46,405 bases of DNA. Origin: a virus. Shown here in pieces: positions 1 through 5,231 of this stretch. A program made the position numbers and the translations under genes. The DNA lies in IMG/VR virus record IMGVR_UViG_3300046517_000793, positions 1-46,405 of that record; one strand, given 5' to 3'. Under the pieces are notes generated by a model that ran no database searches, was not told the origin of the DNA, and saw nothing but the letters and a program-made list of their open reading frames with translations. The first letter of the stretch is position 1. Every line of letters begins with the position of its first letter.

Positions 1-104
1 AAGGCTCCCCAGCCAAAGACCAATCAAACGGTGTCGGTCGAAGTATCTTCACACACCGACCGCCAAACCGCCAACCCCTCACCGGACCACCAACCCCCCG
101 GCCC

Positions 105-133
105 TTGCATTTTCCTAGATATAGCGCTATATC
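105..133 (+). promoter_or_regulatory. Sigma70-like promoter overlapped by a 16-bp palindrome
   Basis: A -35 box TTGCAT (105-110) is followed after exactly 17 bp by a -10 box TATATC (128-133). The perfect palindrome GATATAGCGCTATATC (118-133) covers the end of the spacer and the whole -10 box, so a dimeric repressor bound there would block transcription. The transcript would start near 140, run through a structured region and reach a terminator at 242-282. The spacing and boxes are seen directly; repression is inferred. Confidence 0.6.
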
Positions 134-139
134 GCCCCC

Positions 140-282
140 TCGGGTGCTACCGCCTGTGACCCTTGTGTGACGCTTTCCCCAGCCAGCACGGTTCACAACT
201 CAGGCGGTAGCCCCGGTTCGTCTAAGATGGTCCAAACTTTCATCGGCCCGACATCCTCCTTGGTTGTCGGGCCGATCTTTTC
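140..282 (+). ncRNA. Putative structured small RNA or attenuated leader
   Basis: Between the promoter at 105-133 and the terminator at 242-282 there is no convincing coding sequence. The two arms GCTACCGCCTG (146-156) and CAGGCGGTAGC (201-211) form a perfect 11-bp stem around a 44-nt interior, and the terminator hairpin follows. Promoter, closed stem and terminator together give a discrete transcript of about 145 nt. It could be a free regulatory RNA or a leader that attenuates the small genes starting at 324. No known RNA family was recognised, and it does not fold as a tRNA. Confidence 0.5.
242..282 (+). terminator. Intrinsic terminator
   Basis: The perfect 12-bp stem ATCGGCCCGACA (242-253) / TGTCGGGCCGAT (265-276) has an 11-nt loop and is followed by CTTTTC. 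It points along the + strand and ends the putative small RNA. Some read-through would be needed if the promoter at 105-133 also drives the genes from 324 onward. Confidence 0.75.
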
Positions 283-323
283 GTCGTATCCTACAGACAC
301 CGACAACACAGGACGTGACCCCC

Positions 324-497
324 ATGAATGGCACATCCGACCGCGAACAGCACAAAGAGCTCGCCCCCGGCCGCACCCCCCGCTCCGGCGCGATCGACGA
401 GCGCACCTCCTCTTCCGGCTGGAGCGATATGCCGCCAGTCACCGAGCCCACCAAGCCGGCCGGCACTCCGCCGTCCCAGGGCGGCAGCAAGAAGTAA
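324..497 (+). CDS. Small hydrophilic hypothetical protein (57 aa)
   Basis: The ATG at 324 is preceded by AGGA (310-313) about ten bases upstream. The product is polar and rich in Ser, Pro, Gly, Lys and Arg, starts MNGTSDREQHKELAPG and ends GGSKK, so it is probably disordered. No domain is recognised. It is the first of a run of small + strand genes after the terminator at 282, and the next gene starts 5 bp after its stop, which supports co-translation. A longer in-frame start at 264 lies inside the terminator and is less likely. Confidence 0.5.
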   Translation: MNGTSDREQHKELAPGRTPRSGAIDERTSSSGWSDMPPVTEPTKPAGTPPSQGGSKK

Positions 498-502
498 TCC
501 CG

Positions 503-733
503 ATGCAAGTCGTCGACTGTGAAGCGCTCCGGCGCGAGATCAAACCGCTCGCCGATAAGCTGATGGCTCTTCGCCGGGCAGCCGACCACAGTAACGGAGA
601 AGCGGTCGCCAACGTCATGCTGGCCTATCGCCACCTTGAAGACGCCTCGATGCGCCTCGGCAAGGCGATCCAGGCGCTCGATGGCGGGATCAGCGTCTAC
701 GACACGTCCCAGGTCCCAAAGAGCGCGGCGTGA
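503..733 (+). CDS. Possible Acb2/Tad1-type hairpin protein (anti-CBASS sponge candidate)
   Basis: A 76-aa, mainly helical protein. Residues 1-25 form one helix (EALRREIKPLADKLMALRR) and residues 35-58 form a second (NVMLAYRHLEDASMRLGKAI), ending in DGGISVYD. A two-helix hairpin with a LEDARMRLGKAI-like second helix resembles the small Acb2/Tad1 hairpin family, whose characterised members bind cyclic nucleotides and blunt CBASS or Thoeris defence. The family match is by eye only, so the sponge function is inference. The gene sits in a cluster of small early-type genes, as anti-defence genes often do. Its stop overlaps the GTG start of the next gene (GTGA). The alternative is an unrelated small helical phage protein. 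Confidence 0.55.
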   Translation: MQVVDCEALRREIKPLADKLMALRRAADHSNGEAVANVMLAYRHLEDASMRLGKAIQALDGGISVYDTSQVPKSAA

Positions 734-945
734 AAACCAAACTGCCCCCGGCTGTCGCCTCGCGGCTGCGTCGGCAGCAGAGCCGCTACGAGGACACCCC
801 CACCGATATCCGCGAAGATAAGCGCGGTGCCAAGCGCCTCGGCCTGACCCCGGCCCAGTACGAGCGCACCCCGCAAGACCGCCGTGAGGATGCCGCCGGC
901 CAACGCCGTCTAAACAGCCGTGGCAGCCCCACAGCCCGCAAATAA
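730..945 (+). CDS. Basic hypothetical protein with an internal duplication (71 aa)
   Basis: The GTG start at 730 overlaps the previous stop as GTGA, indicating translational coupling. The protein is very rich in Arg, Lys, Asp and Glu. It contains two copies of a short module: YEDTPTDIREDKRGAKRL at about residues 18-35, then YERTPQDRREDAAGQRRL at about 42-59. The repeat keeps the pattern YE-x-TP-x-D-x-RED and ends in RL. No known domain is recognised. A small charged repeat protein could bind nucleic acid, but nothing here proves it. Confidence 0.55.
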   Translation: MKTKLPPAVASRLRRQQSRYEDTPTDIREDKRGAKRLGLTPAQYERTPQDRREDAAGQRRLNSRGSPTARK

Positions 946-1126
946 AGAGGGACTACTCGCATCGGTCAGCGAAAAGCTGATCCGCGCTCTGCCGCCAGCT
1001 TTTCTTCTGCTCGTGCTGCTCAACATCGTTTTTCTCGGGGTGGCGTCCTACGTCTTCCAGCACAACACCCAAGCCAGAAACGAGATGATCCAGCGCATCA
1101 TCGAAAATTGTCTAAAACGGGACTAA
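920..1126 (+). CDS. Small single-pass membrane protein (68 aa)
   Basis: The GTG start at 920 lies inside the end of the previous gene. A hydrophobic segment (AFLLLVLLNIVFLGVASYVF, about residues 27-46) follows an amphipathic N-terminal stretch, and the C-terminal tail is polar and ends CLKRD. This is the layout of an inner-membrane protein with a short N-terminus and a 20-residue tail. Proteins of this shape occur next to lysis or early genes in many phages, but no holin or spanin signature is present, so no function is assigned. The stop is one base from the next GTG start. Confidence 0.6.
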   Translation: MAAPQPANKEGLLASVSEKLIRALPPAFLLLVLLNIVFLGVASYVFQHNTQARNEMIQRIIENCLKRD

Positions 1127-1127
1127 C

Positions 1128-1439
1128 GTGACTGAGGGCTTTCACTGCCCCAATTGCGGCCTGACCAAAACTCGCGTGGTCAACACCAAAGCCTGGTTGA
1201 CCAACCGCGCGTCGAGCATCGCCCGCCAGCGCAAGTGCTCGCGCTGCAACCAGATCTTTCACACTGTCGAGCGCCTGCATGAGCGCCCGGCCAGAAAGCT
1301 CACCCCGCGCAAAGCCAGTCAGATCCGGGACGCGCACCACGCCGGCACGTCCCAAGCTTCGCTTGCGCGGTCCTATGGCGTCTCGCGCAAGACCATCTAC
1401 AACGTCGTCAACAACGATCAGTGGCTGTCCTTCACCTAG
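1128..1439 (+). CDS. Zinc-ribbon plus helix-turn-helix protein (NrdR-like N-terminus)
   Basis: A 103-aa protein with a GTG start one base after the preceding stop. Residues 7-50 form a zinc ribbon, with CPNCG near the start and CSRCNQIFHTVE after a basic stretch. The spacing and the FHTVE ending recall the N-terminal ribbon of the NrdR repressor (CxxC, RRR, CxxC, RFTTYE). There is no NrdR ATP-cone. Instead residues 60-100 form a Hin/resolvase-type HTH (KASQIRDAHHAGTSQASLAR, then YGVSRKTIYNVV). It is probably a DNA-binding regulator. The stop overlaps the stop of the opposite-strand gene (1436-1783) by 4 bp. Confidence 0.7.
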   Translation: MTEGFHCPNCGLTKTRVVNTKAWLTNRASSIARQRKCSRCNQIFHTVERLHERPARKLTPRKASQIRDAHHAGTSQASLARSYGVSRKTIYNVVNNDQWLSFT

Positions 1440-1783
1440 TCGGCTTTTCCGACAAAGCCGCAGATCGCGCAACGCTTAAGCTCGTCTGGCTGGCACGCGT
1501 CGCCGCTGGCGAGCGCCGACAAGCAGGGCGTCGATATTTTGCGGATCTCGTCGTCGCCCCAGACCTGCCCCGCGACCTCGGCGCACCTGAACACAAAATC
1601 CGCCACCTTACCGTCGAGGTTGTCACGCGAGATAAACGCTGCGAGCAGGAGGAGGGTGTTGACGAGTTCCGGCACCACCTCATGCGGCGTAGTACCGCCC
1701 GAATACTCGTCCTGTATCCCAATGACCGCCTTTCCGATCTTCGCGAATAGATCAGCGCGGTCCTCAACCGTAAACAGCCTCAT
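1436..1783 (-). CDS. Hypothetical protein, end of lysogeny operon (115 aa)
   Basis: The start at 1783 has a good ribosome-binding site (AGAGGG six bases upstream). The protein is mostly helical (LVNTLLLLAAFISRDN in the middle). It has three cysteines near the C-terminus (CQP, then CAICG), which could bind a metal, though one pair is incomplete. No family is recognised. It is the last gene of the minus-strand operon, 66 bp after the small membrane gene, and converges tail-to-tail with the zinc-ribbon gene. A 7-bp stem (CGGCTTT/AAAGCCG, 1441-1460) lies in its 3' end. Confidence 0.6.
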   Translation of the reverse strand: MRLFTVEDRADLFAKIGKAVIGIQDEYSGGTTPHEVVPELVNTLLLLAAFISRDNLDGKVADFVFRCAEVAGQVWGDDEIRKISTPCLSALASGDACQPDELKRCAICGFVGKAD

Positions 1784-1849
1784 GCTCGCCCTCTAGTTGT
1801 CGTTGCTTGGGCGCGGACGCATCACTAGCCAAACCCACCAAAAACGCGG

Positions 1850-2014
1850 TCACGACGCGATCCGAACCGCGATCATCAGCACCACGGCCCAACCCACCCA
1901 TGTCAACAACGATGCCAGCACCGCGATCAGCAGCCACGATGGCGGTCGCCACCGCGGCGGCCACCACCGCCGCGGTCGCGTCCCGTGAATAGCAAAGTTA
2001 ACCGGTGTCTCCAT
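1850..2014 (-). CDS. Small single-pass membrane protein (54 aa)
   Basis: This frame starts with ATG at 2014 and reads METPVNFAIHGTRPRRWWPP, then a Trp/Arg/Pro-rich stretch, then one long hydrophobic helix (WLLIAVLASLLTWVGWAVVL, about residues 27-46), then IAVRIAS. The many positive charges before the helix predict an N-in, C-out topology. The start is 6 bp past the stop of the 2-TM protein (2021-2218), so the two are probably cotranslated. Other frames here give low-complexity Ala/Asp products and are less likely. No family is recognised. Together the pair could act in superinfection exclusion or lysis. Confidence 0.5.
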   Translation of the reverse strand: METPVNFAIHGTRPRRWWPPRWRPPSWLLIAVLASLLTWVGWAVVLMIAVRIAS

Positions 2015-2020
2015 TTCCCA

Positions 2021-2218
2021 TCACCCCACTTTGCGGAAGATCCGGGCTAGCCGGCCGGTATATGACAACCAGAAGCCAAACACCCCGCCCAGCAGCCCGA
2101 CCAGCAAGTTTAGCTCGTCGTTGTTCATCAGCTGGAAAGCCGACCAGAAAGCCGACCACAGCCCCGACACGACGATCGCACACACGATCGTCGTCAGAAC
2201 TACACTCATCACCCGCAT
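2021..2218 (-). CDS. Small two-helix membrane protein (65 aa)
   Basis: The ATG at 2218 overlaps the integrase stop as TGATG, a typical reinitiation overlap. Helix 1 (VVLTTIVCAIVVSGLWSAFW) begins near the N-terminus. Helix 2 (LNLLVGLLGGVFGFWLSYTG) follows a short polar turn containing NNDE. The tail is basic (RLARIFRKVG). Two helices with a basic tail resemble a class II holin in outline, but the position directly behind the integrase fits a lysogenic-conversion or superinfection-exclusion protein equally well. A GTG three bases upstream is an alternative start. Confidence 0.6.
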   Translation of the reverse strand: MRVMSVVLTTIVCAIVVSGLWSAFWSAFQLMNNDELNLLVGLLGGVFGFWLSYTGRLARIFRKVG

Positions 2219-3246
2219 CACCGGAACCGCCTGTTAGCCGCCCGATCCAGCGCGCTGTCGGCTTGATGGTGGGCGTAGTGCGCTTCCAGCGTGGCGTATG
2301 TGTCCCCAACGAGTTGGGATACATCGAACAACGACGTCCCGGCCCGCAGCGCCAGCGTGATAAACGTGTGCCGCATGGTGTGCGACGTGACCCACGGCCA
2401 GGGTGTGGTCTCTACAAACTTCTTAAAACTGGCCCCCATGTCGACCGCGTCAATGACGCGGCCCCAGCGCTCAGCTACCGGGATCGCATCCAATACCGGA
2501 AACAATCGATCACAAATCGGCACCAGGACGCGGCGTTTATTGGTCACCTTCCGCTTCGGGTCACGGAAGTCGATCCGCCGCGCCTTCATGTCGATGCGGT
2601 CCCATACCAGTTCCTCGATCGCCTCCTTGCGTGCCCCGGTGTTGAGCCCGATCGCCACAAACCGACCCACACGCGGCACCCGCCATGCCAGCGCCATCGC
2701 TAGAAACTTCTCTTCGCACACCTCGTCCAGAAACTTCTTCTCCGGATAGTGCACCGGCCCCATCGCGACCCGGGGAACCTCCCCCGCCGCGATCAGCCCG
2801 CCCTTGTCGGGGTGTGCTGCCCAGTTGAGCGCCGCCAACAGCGCGCCCACCTCGCGCTGTACTGTCGATGCGGCGGCCACCAAGCCCCGCTGAGCACGCC
2901 ATTCCCGCAGTGGCTTCCCGCTGAGTTCCACAGGGCGCAGCCCACTCAGCGGGCTCTGCCGCCACCTGTCGAGCACCCAGTATTGCGACTGGTGCACCCC
3001 CCTCCTCCGAGCGTCGAGAAGATATTTATCGATGCACTCCCCTACCGTGGGGGTGGCAAACAGTTCCACCACGGCGTCCCGGCTTTTGAGCCACTGCCCA
3101 AAGATGCTGTCGGCTATCGCCCGATCAGCCGTGCGCGTACTAAGGTTTCGGCTGCGCGTTTTGCCGCTGCCGCCGCCGCCGGGCTCACTCCACCTGATCT
3201 CCCAATATCCGCGGTCGTTTTGGGCCAAGTAAGGCTGTGTATACAT
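2218..3246 (-). CDS. int: Tyrosine-type site-specific integrase
   Basis: 342 aa from the ATG at 3246, which has AAAGGA about ten bases upstream; a longer reading from 3360 lacks a good site. The N-terminus (GYWEIRWSEPGGGG) resembles the DNA-arm-binding part, residues 70-160 look like the SAM-like core-binding domain, and the rest is catalytic. Active-site features are the first Arg in GLNTGARKEAIEEL, a Lys in VTNKRR, HTMRHTF (His-x-x-Arg) and a C-terminal Tyr in EAHYAHH. It should catalyse integration and excision at attP/attB. It is translated with an overlapping excisionase-like gene upstream and two membrane proteins downstream. The attP core was not identified. Confidence 0.9.
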   Translation of the reverse strand: MYTQPYLAQNDRGYWEIRWSEPGGGGSGKTRSRNLSTRTADRAIADSIFGQWLKSRDAVVELFATPTVGECIDKYLLDARRRGVHQSQYWVLDRWRQSPLSGLRPVELSGKPLREWRAQRGLVAAASTVQREVGALLAALNWAAHPDKGGLIAAGEVPRVAMGPVHYPEKKFLDEVCEEKFLAMALAWRVPRVGRFVAIGLNTGARKEAIEELVWDRIDMKARRIDFRDPKRKVTNKRRVLVPICDRLFPVLDAIPVAERWGRVIDAVDMGASFKKFVETTPWPWVTSHTMRHTFITLALRAGTSLFDVSQLVGDTYATLEAHYAHHQADSALDRAANRRFR

Positions 3247-3461
3247 AGTAGAAGGTCCTTTGCTTTGATCGTTATTGGTTTCCCCGGCATCCACGCTAGC
3301 TTGCCCGCCCGGCGCAGCCGTTGAATCTTCTTGACCGAGCACCGCATGATTTGAGCGCATTCACCCTGCGTCAGCAGAGCGCGCATCGGGACGCGCTCCA
3401 GCGTCTCGCTTGAGTGCCCGGCCAATATCCTTAAGAGCTCGGCGTTGCGGATGCGTGTCAC
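3114..3461 (-). CDS. Excisionase-like helix-turn-helix protein
   Basis: 115 aa from a GTG at 3461 placed directly after the stop of the upstream micro-ORF. Residues 27-75 form a MerR/excisionase-type winged HTH (LLTQGECAQIMRCSVKKIQR, then GKLAWMPGKPITIKAKDLL). Its place between repressor and integrase suggests an excisionase or a directionality factor. The last 43 residues (Ala/Arg-rich) overlap the integrase start out of frame by 133 bp, so either the two genes truly overlap or the C-terminal tail is dispensable. An internal ATG (residue 26) would give a minimal HTH protein. Confidence 0.65.
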   Translation of the reverse strand: MTRIRNAELLRILAGHSSETLERVPMRALLTQGECAQIMRCSVKKIQRLRRAGKLAWMPGKPITIKAKDLLLCIHSLTWPKTTADIGRSGGVSPAAAAAAKRAAETLVRARLIGR

Positions 3462-3572
3462 TTAAAGCACCCCACACGTAATCGCGGATATCAAAGACCA
3501 GCGACCCTCGCGGAGCACTTCAGCCTCCGTGTCGATGAGGCGCGTGATCAGAATAGCTAGGTCAGCATTCAC
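3462..3572 (-). CDS. Micro-ORF 2 of the lysogeny operon (36 aa)
   Basis: A GTG at 3572 overlaps the stop of the preceding micro-ORF by 4 bp (GTGA), and its own TAA is immediately followed by the GTG of the excisionase-like gene. The product begins MNADLAILITRLIDTEAEVL and ends with a hydrophobic stretch, predicting one amphipathic helix. Perfect junctions on both sides argue for translation. It could be a leader coupling repressor and excisionase synthesis, or the second half of a split small gene. No homology is recognised. Confidence 0.45.
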   Translation of the reverse strand: MNADLAILITRLIDTEAEVLREGRWSLISAITCGVL

Positions 3573-3643
3573 ATGATCCGGTCATCGACCTTCAGCCGTG
3601 CCGTGCCATCCGCGAGAAGCTCTAACTTTATCTCACCCGTCAT
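3569..3643 (-). CDS. Micro-ORF 1 of the lysogeny operon (24 aa)
   Basis: ATG at 3643 abuts the repressor stop TGA with no gap. The product MTGEIKLELLADGTARLKVD continues four residues to DRIM and has alternating hydrophobic residues, like a beta hairpin. Its stop overlaps the next start by 4 bp. It may be a genuine peptide or the N-terminal half of a frameshifted 60-aa gene together with micro-ORF 2. Confidence 0.4.
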   Translation of the reverse strand: MTGEIKLELLADGTARLKVDDRIM

Positions 3644-4189
3644 TCATTCATCCCCCTCGGCTTCTTCGCGTTCTATCTGTCGTTGGCGCACCTTTTCGTA
3701 GAGCGCCAAAAACTCCTGCGCATCGGCTAACGGGCAAACCAAGTTCAACGAGATTTGCATCCACCCCGGCCGGCCGAACACGGAAACCATATTGATTTCG
3801 ACCTGATGGGCTCGTGTGCGCGTCAACGGGCGTGCGGCCATTTCTTCCGCCCCTAGCAAGTCCTCGGTCGTGCAACCAAGCGCGGCAGCGATTTTATTAA
3901 GGTTGTCGGTCTCCGGTATCCCTGCCCCGGCTAGATATGCTGAGATCCGATCCCGGTTGCGGGCGACCTCGTAGCCCCGTTTATCCTTGACCGTGCCCCA
4001 CACCTCGCGGGCCAAGTCACTTTGCTTCATGCCTTTGGCTTGCATCAACCGCGCTAAATTATCGGCAAAATCCTTTTGTATTTTGACCATTTCCGCGCTG
4101 GGTGGCGTCTTGAGGCGCATCATCGCCGTCAATGCCGTCGTGTTGGTTTTTCCGCTGCCGTAAGATGCGTCGATAACATCGGTGTGCAT
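3644..4189 (-). CDS. CI-like XRE-family repressor
   Basis: 181 aa from the ATG at 4189 (GGAA eight bases upstream). Residues 30-100 form a Cro/C1-type HTH: FADNLARLMQAKGMKQSDLA is followed by an insertion, RISAYLAGAGIPETDNLNKI, and AAALGCTTEDLL. The C-terminal part (ISLNLVCPLADAQEFLALYE) is not a LexA-type protease, so RecA-stimulated self-cleavage is not expected. It probably represses the divergent promoter in front of the RuvC-like gene and its own operon. An in-frame reading continues upstream to 4300 but would overlap the divergent gene, so the shorter start is preferred. Confidence 0.8.
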   Translation of the reverse strand: MHTDVIDASYGSGKTNTTALTAMMRLKTPPSAEMVKIQKDFADNLARLMQAKGMKQSDLAREVWGTVKDKRGYEVARNRDRISAYLAGAGIPETDNLNKIAAALGCTTEDLLGAEEMAARPLTRTRAHQVEINMVSVFGRPGWMQISLNLVCPLADAQEFLALYEKVRQRQIEREEAEGDE

Positions 4190-4298
4190 GATGGGTTCCA
4201 TGTTTGGTTGTTGTCGTTTAGACTGGTGTCGTGTCGTGTCCTTTGTGCTGCTACTACGTTTTTGTCTTGTTGTCGATGGTTTTTTCGGGGTTCTCATC
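4190..4298. promoter_or_regulatory. Divergent repressor/RuvC intergenic control region
   Basis: A 109-bp region between divergent starts. It is unusually T/G-rich on the + strand and holds short direct repeats: TGTCGTGTCGTGTC (4227-4240) and TTTGTCTTG (4261-4269), plus further TTGTCG words. Both longer motifs recur in the 13.3-13.5 kb non-coding region. They are candidates for repressor binding sites. No clear -35/-10 pair could be assigned. Confidence 0.5.
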
Positions 4299-4775
4299 AT
4301 GCGCCTCCTCGGAGTCGATCCAGGGTTGCAGGGTGCTTTGGCGTTCTATGACATAGAGTTAGCCTCGCTTTTGCTAATCGATATGCCAATCATACGAACT
4401 CGTAATAAGACACAGCTTATAGACGCCGAGATCGTGTCCTCGATCCGTTCTATGCGGCCGGATGCCGCGGTCGTGGAGCTCGTCCACGCCATGCCCAAAC
4501 AGGGTGTCACCAGCACGTTTAACTTTGGCGTCGGCTTTGGCGTCCTGCGCGGCGTCCTGGCGGCCTTAGACATTCCGGTGTCTTTTCTGACGCCGCAGGA
4601 GTGGCGTCGTGTCGTCCACGTGCAGGGCATCGCGGGAGACAAAGGTGCGTCGCGGCTGCGAGCCATGCAGCTATTCCCCAAGCAAAGCGAGCAGTTTGCG
4701 CGGGTCAAGGATCATGGCCGGGCCGATGCGGCATTGATCGCCTATGCGTTTTTGACCTTACACAAGCAGCTTTAA
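4299..4775 (+). CDS. RuvC-like Holliday junction resolvase
   Basis: 158 aa from the ATG at 4299 (GGGG nine bases upstream), in front of the RNase H-fold signature MRLLGVDPG. Acidic residues typical of RuvC are Asp7, Glu60 in VVELVHAMPKQG, and the C-terminal Asp residues in KDHGRADAALIAYA. The MPKQG-x-F-x-FG pattern is found in phage and bacterial RuvC relatives that cut four-way junctions. It would resolve recombination or replication branches before packaging. It is the first gene after the divergent control region, so it is probably under repressor control. Its stop overlaps the convergent HTH gene by 18 bp. Confidence 0.85.
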   Translation: MRLLGVDPGLQGALAFYDIELASLLLIDMPIIRTRNKTQLIDAEIVSSIRSMRPDAAVVELVHAMPKQGVTSTFNFGVGFGVLRGVLAALDIPVSFLTPQEWRRVVHVQGIAGDKGASRLRAMQLFPKQSEQFARVKDHGRADAALIAYAFLTLHKQL

Positions 4776-5006
4776 GCACACACCGATGCCGCCCCTGCGT
4801 GTGTCCCCGACATCGAGAAAGATAATCCCGGCGTCCTCGAACGCCCGTTGCAGCCGCAACAGATTGTCCGCTCGCATCGAGCTTACGCCGCGGGTCGCCT
4901 CGGCACGTTGGATCGACGACGTGCTGAGCCCCGATCGTCCTGCCAACTCCGCACCGGTCCATCCAAGTAGGCCGCGGGCTGCACGTATCTGGGCGCCGGT
5001 AATCAT
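4758..5006 (-). CDS. Small XRE-type regulator (82 aa)
   Basis: A compact single-domain HTH protein starting MITGAQIRAARGLLGWTGAE, then LAGRSGLSTSSIQRAE, then a helical C-terminus ending ILFLDVGD-like (GIIFLDVGD). Proteins of this form (an XRE HTH followed by a short GI-x-F-x-D ending) are common small regulators. It lies alone on the minus strand inside the + strand replication module, with its 3' end overlapping the RuvC stop. A 13-bp palindrome upstream (5088-5100) may be its operator. It could be a Cro-like switch partner. Confidence 0.75.
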   Translation of the reverse strand: MITGAQIRAARGLLGWTGAELAGRSGLSTSSIQRAEATRGVSSMRADNLLRLQRAFEDAGIIFLDVGDTRRGGIGVCLKLLV

Positions 5007-5087
5007 ACGCGGCTGATTTCAACAGGTTCGGTAGGCGGCGCAACGCAATTGGGTTTTTAACATCAAGCTCGGGTATTTTACGCCATA

Positions 5088-5100
5088 TAGCGTGACGCTA
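5088..5100. promoter_or_regulatory. Palindromic operator candidate
   Basis: TAGCGTGACGCTA is a perfect inverted repeat around a central G, 82 bp upstream of the HTH gene on the minus strand and 74 bp before the promoter of the SNF2-like gene. The spacing and the two-fold symmetry fit a dimeric repressor such as the adjacent XRE protein. Confidence 0.4.
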
Positions 5101-5173
5101 CATACCGCGTTTGTGATTGATAAAGGGCGACCTTAAAGGTTGGTAATACCGGTTGCGTACATTAAATACACGC

Positions 5174-5202
5174 TTGACGTAATCCCGTCGCAGTGCTGTC
5201 AT
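5174..5202 (+). promoter_or_regulatory. Possible promoter for the replication operon
   Basis: A -35 box TTGACG (5174-5179), a 17-bp spacer, and a weaker -10 TGTCAT (5197-5202). The start would fall near 5208, before the ATG at 5232, and this favours that start codon over the GTG at 5193. The -10 box matches consensus at four of six places only. Confidence 0.4.
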
Positions 5203-5231
5203 GCGGTGTCGTATCAAACACGGCCAACCAA

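Noticed and set aside
140-240. tRNA-like element or attachment-site tRNA fragment near GGTTCG
   Set aside because: The GGTTCG lacks a TpsiC-arm stem and the anticodon and acceptor stems cannot be drawn.
1764-1967. Minus-strand Ala/Asp-rich frame (67 codons) overlapping the 54-aa membrane gene
   Set aside because: Low complexity and no ribosome-binding site; the overlapping frame starting at 2014 gives a sensible membrane helix and tight spacing.
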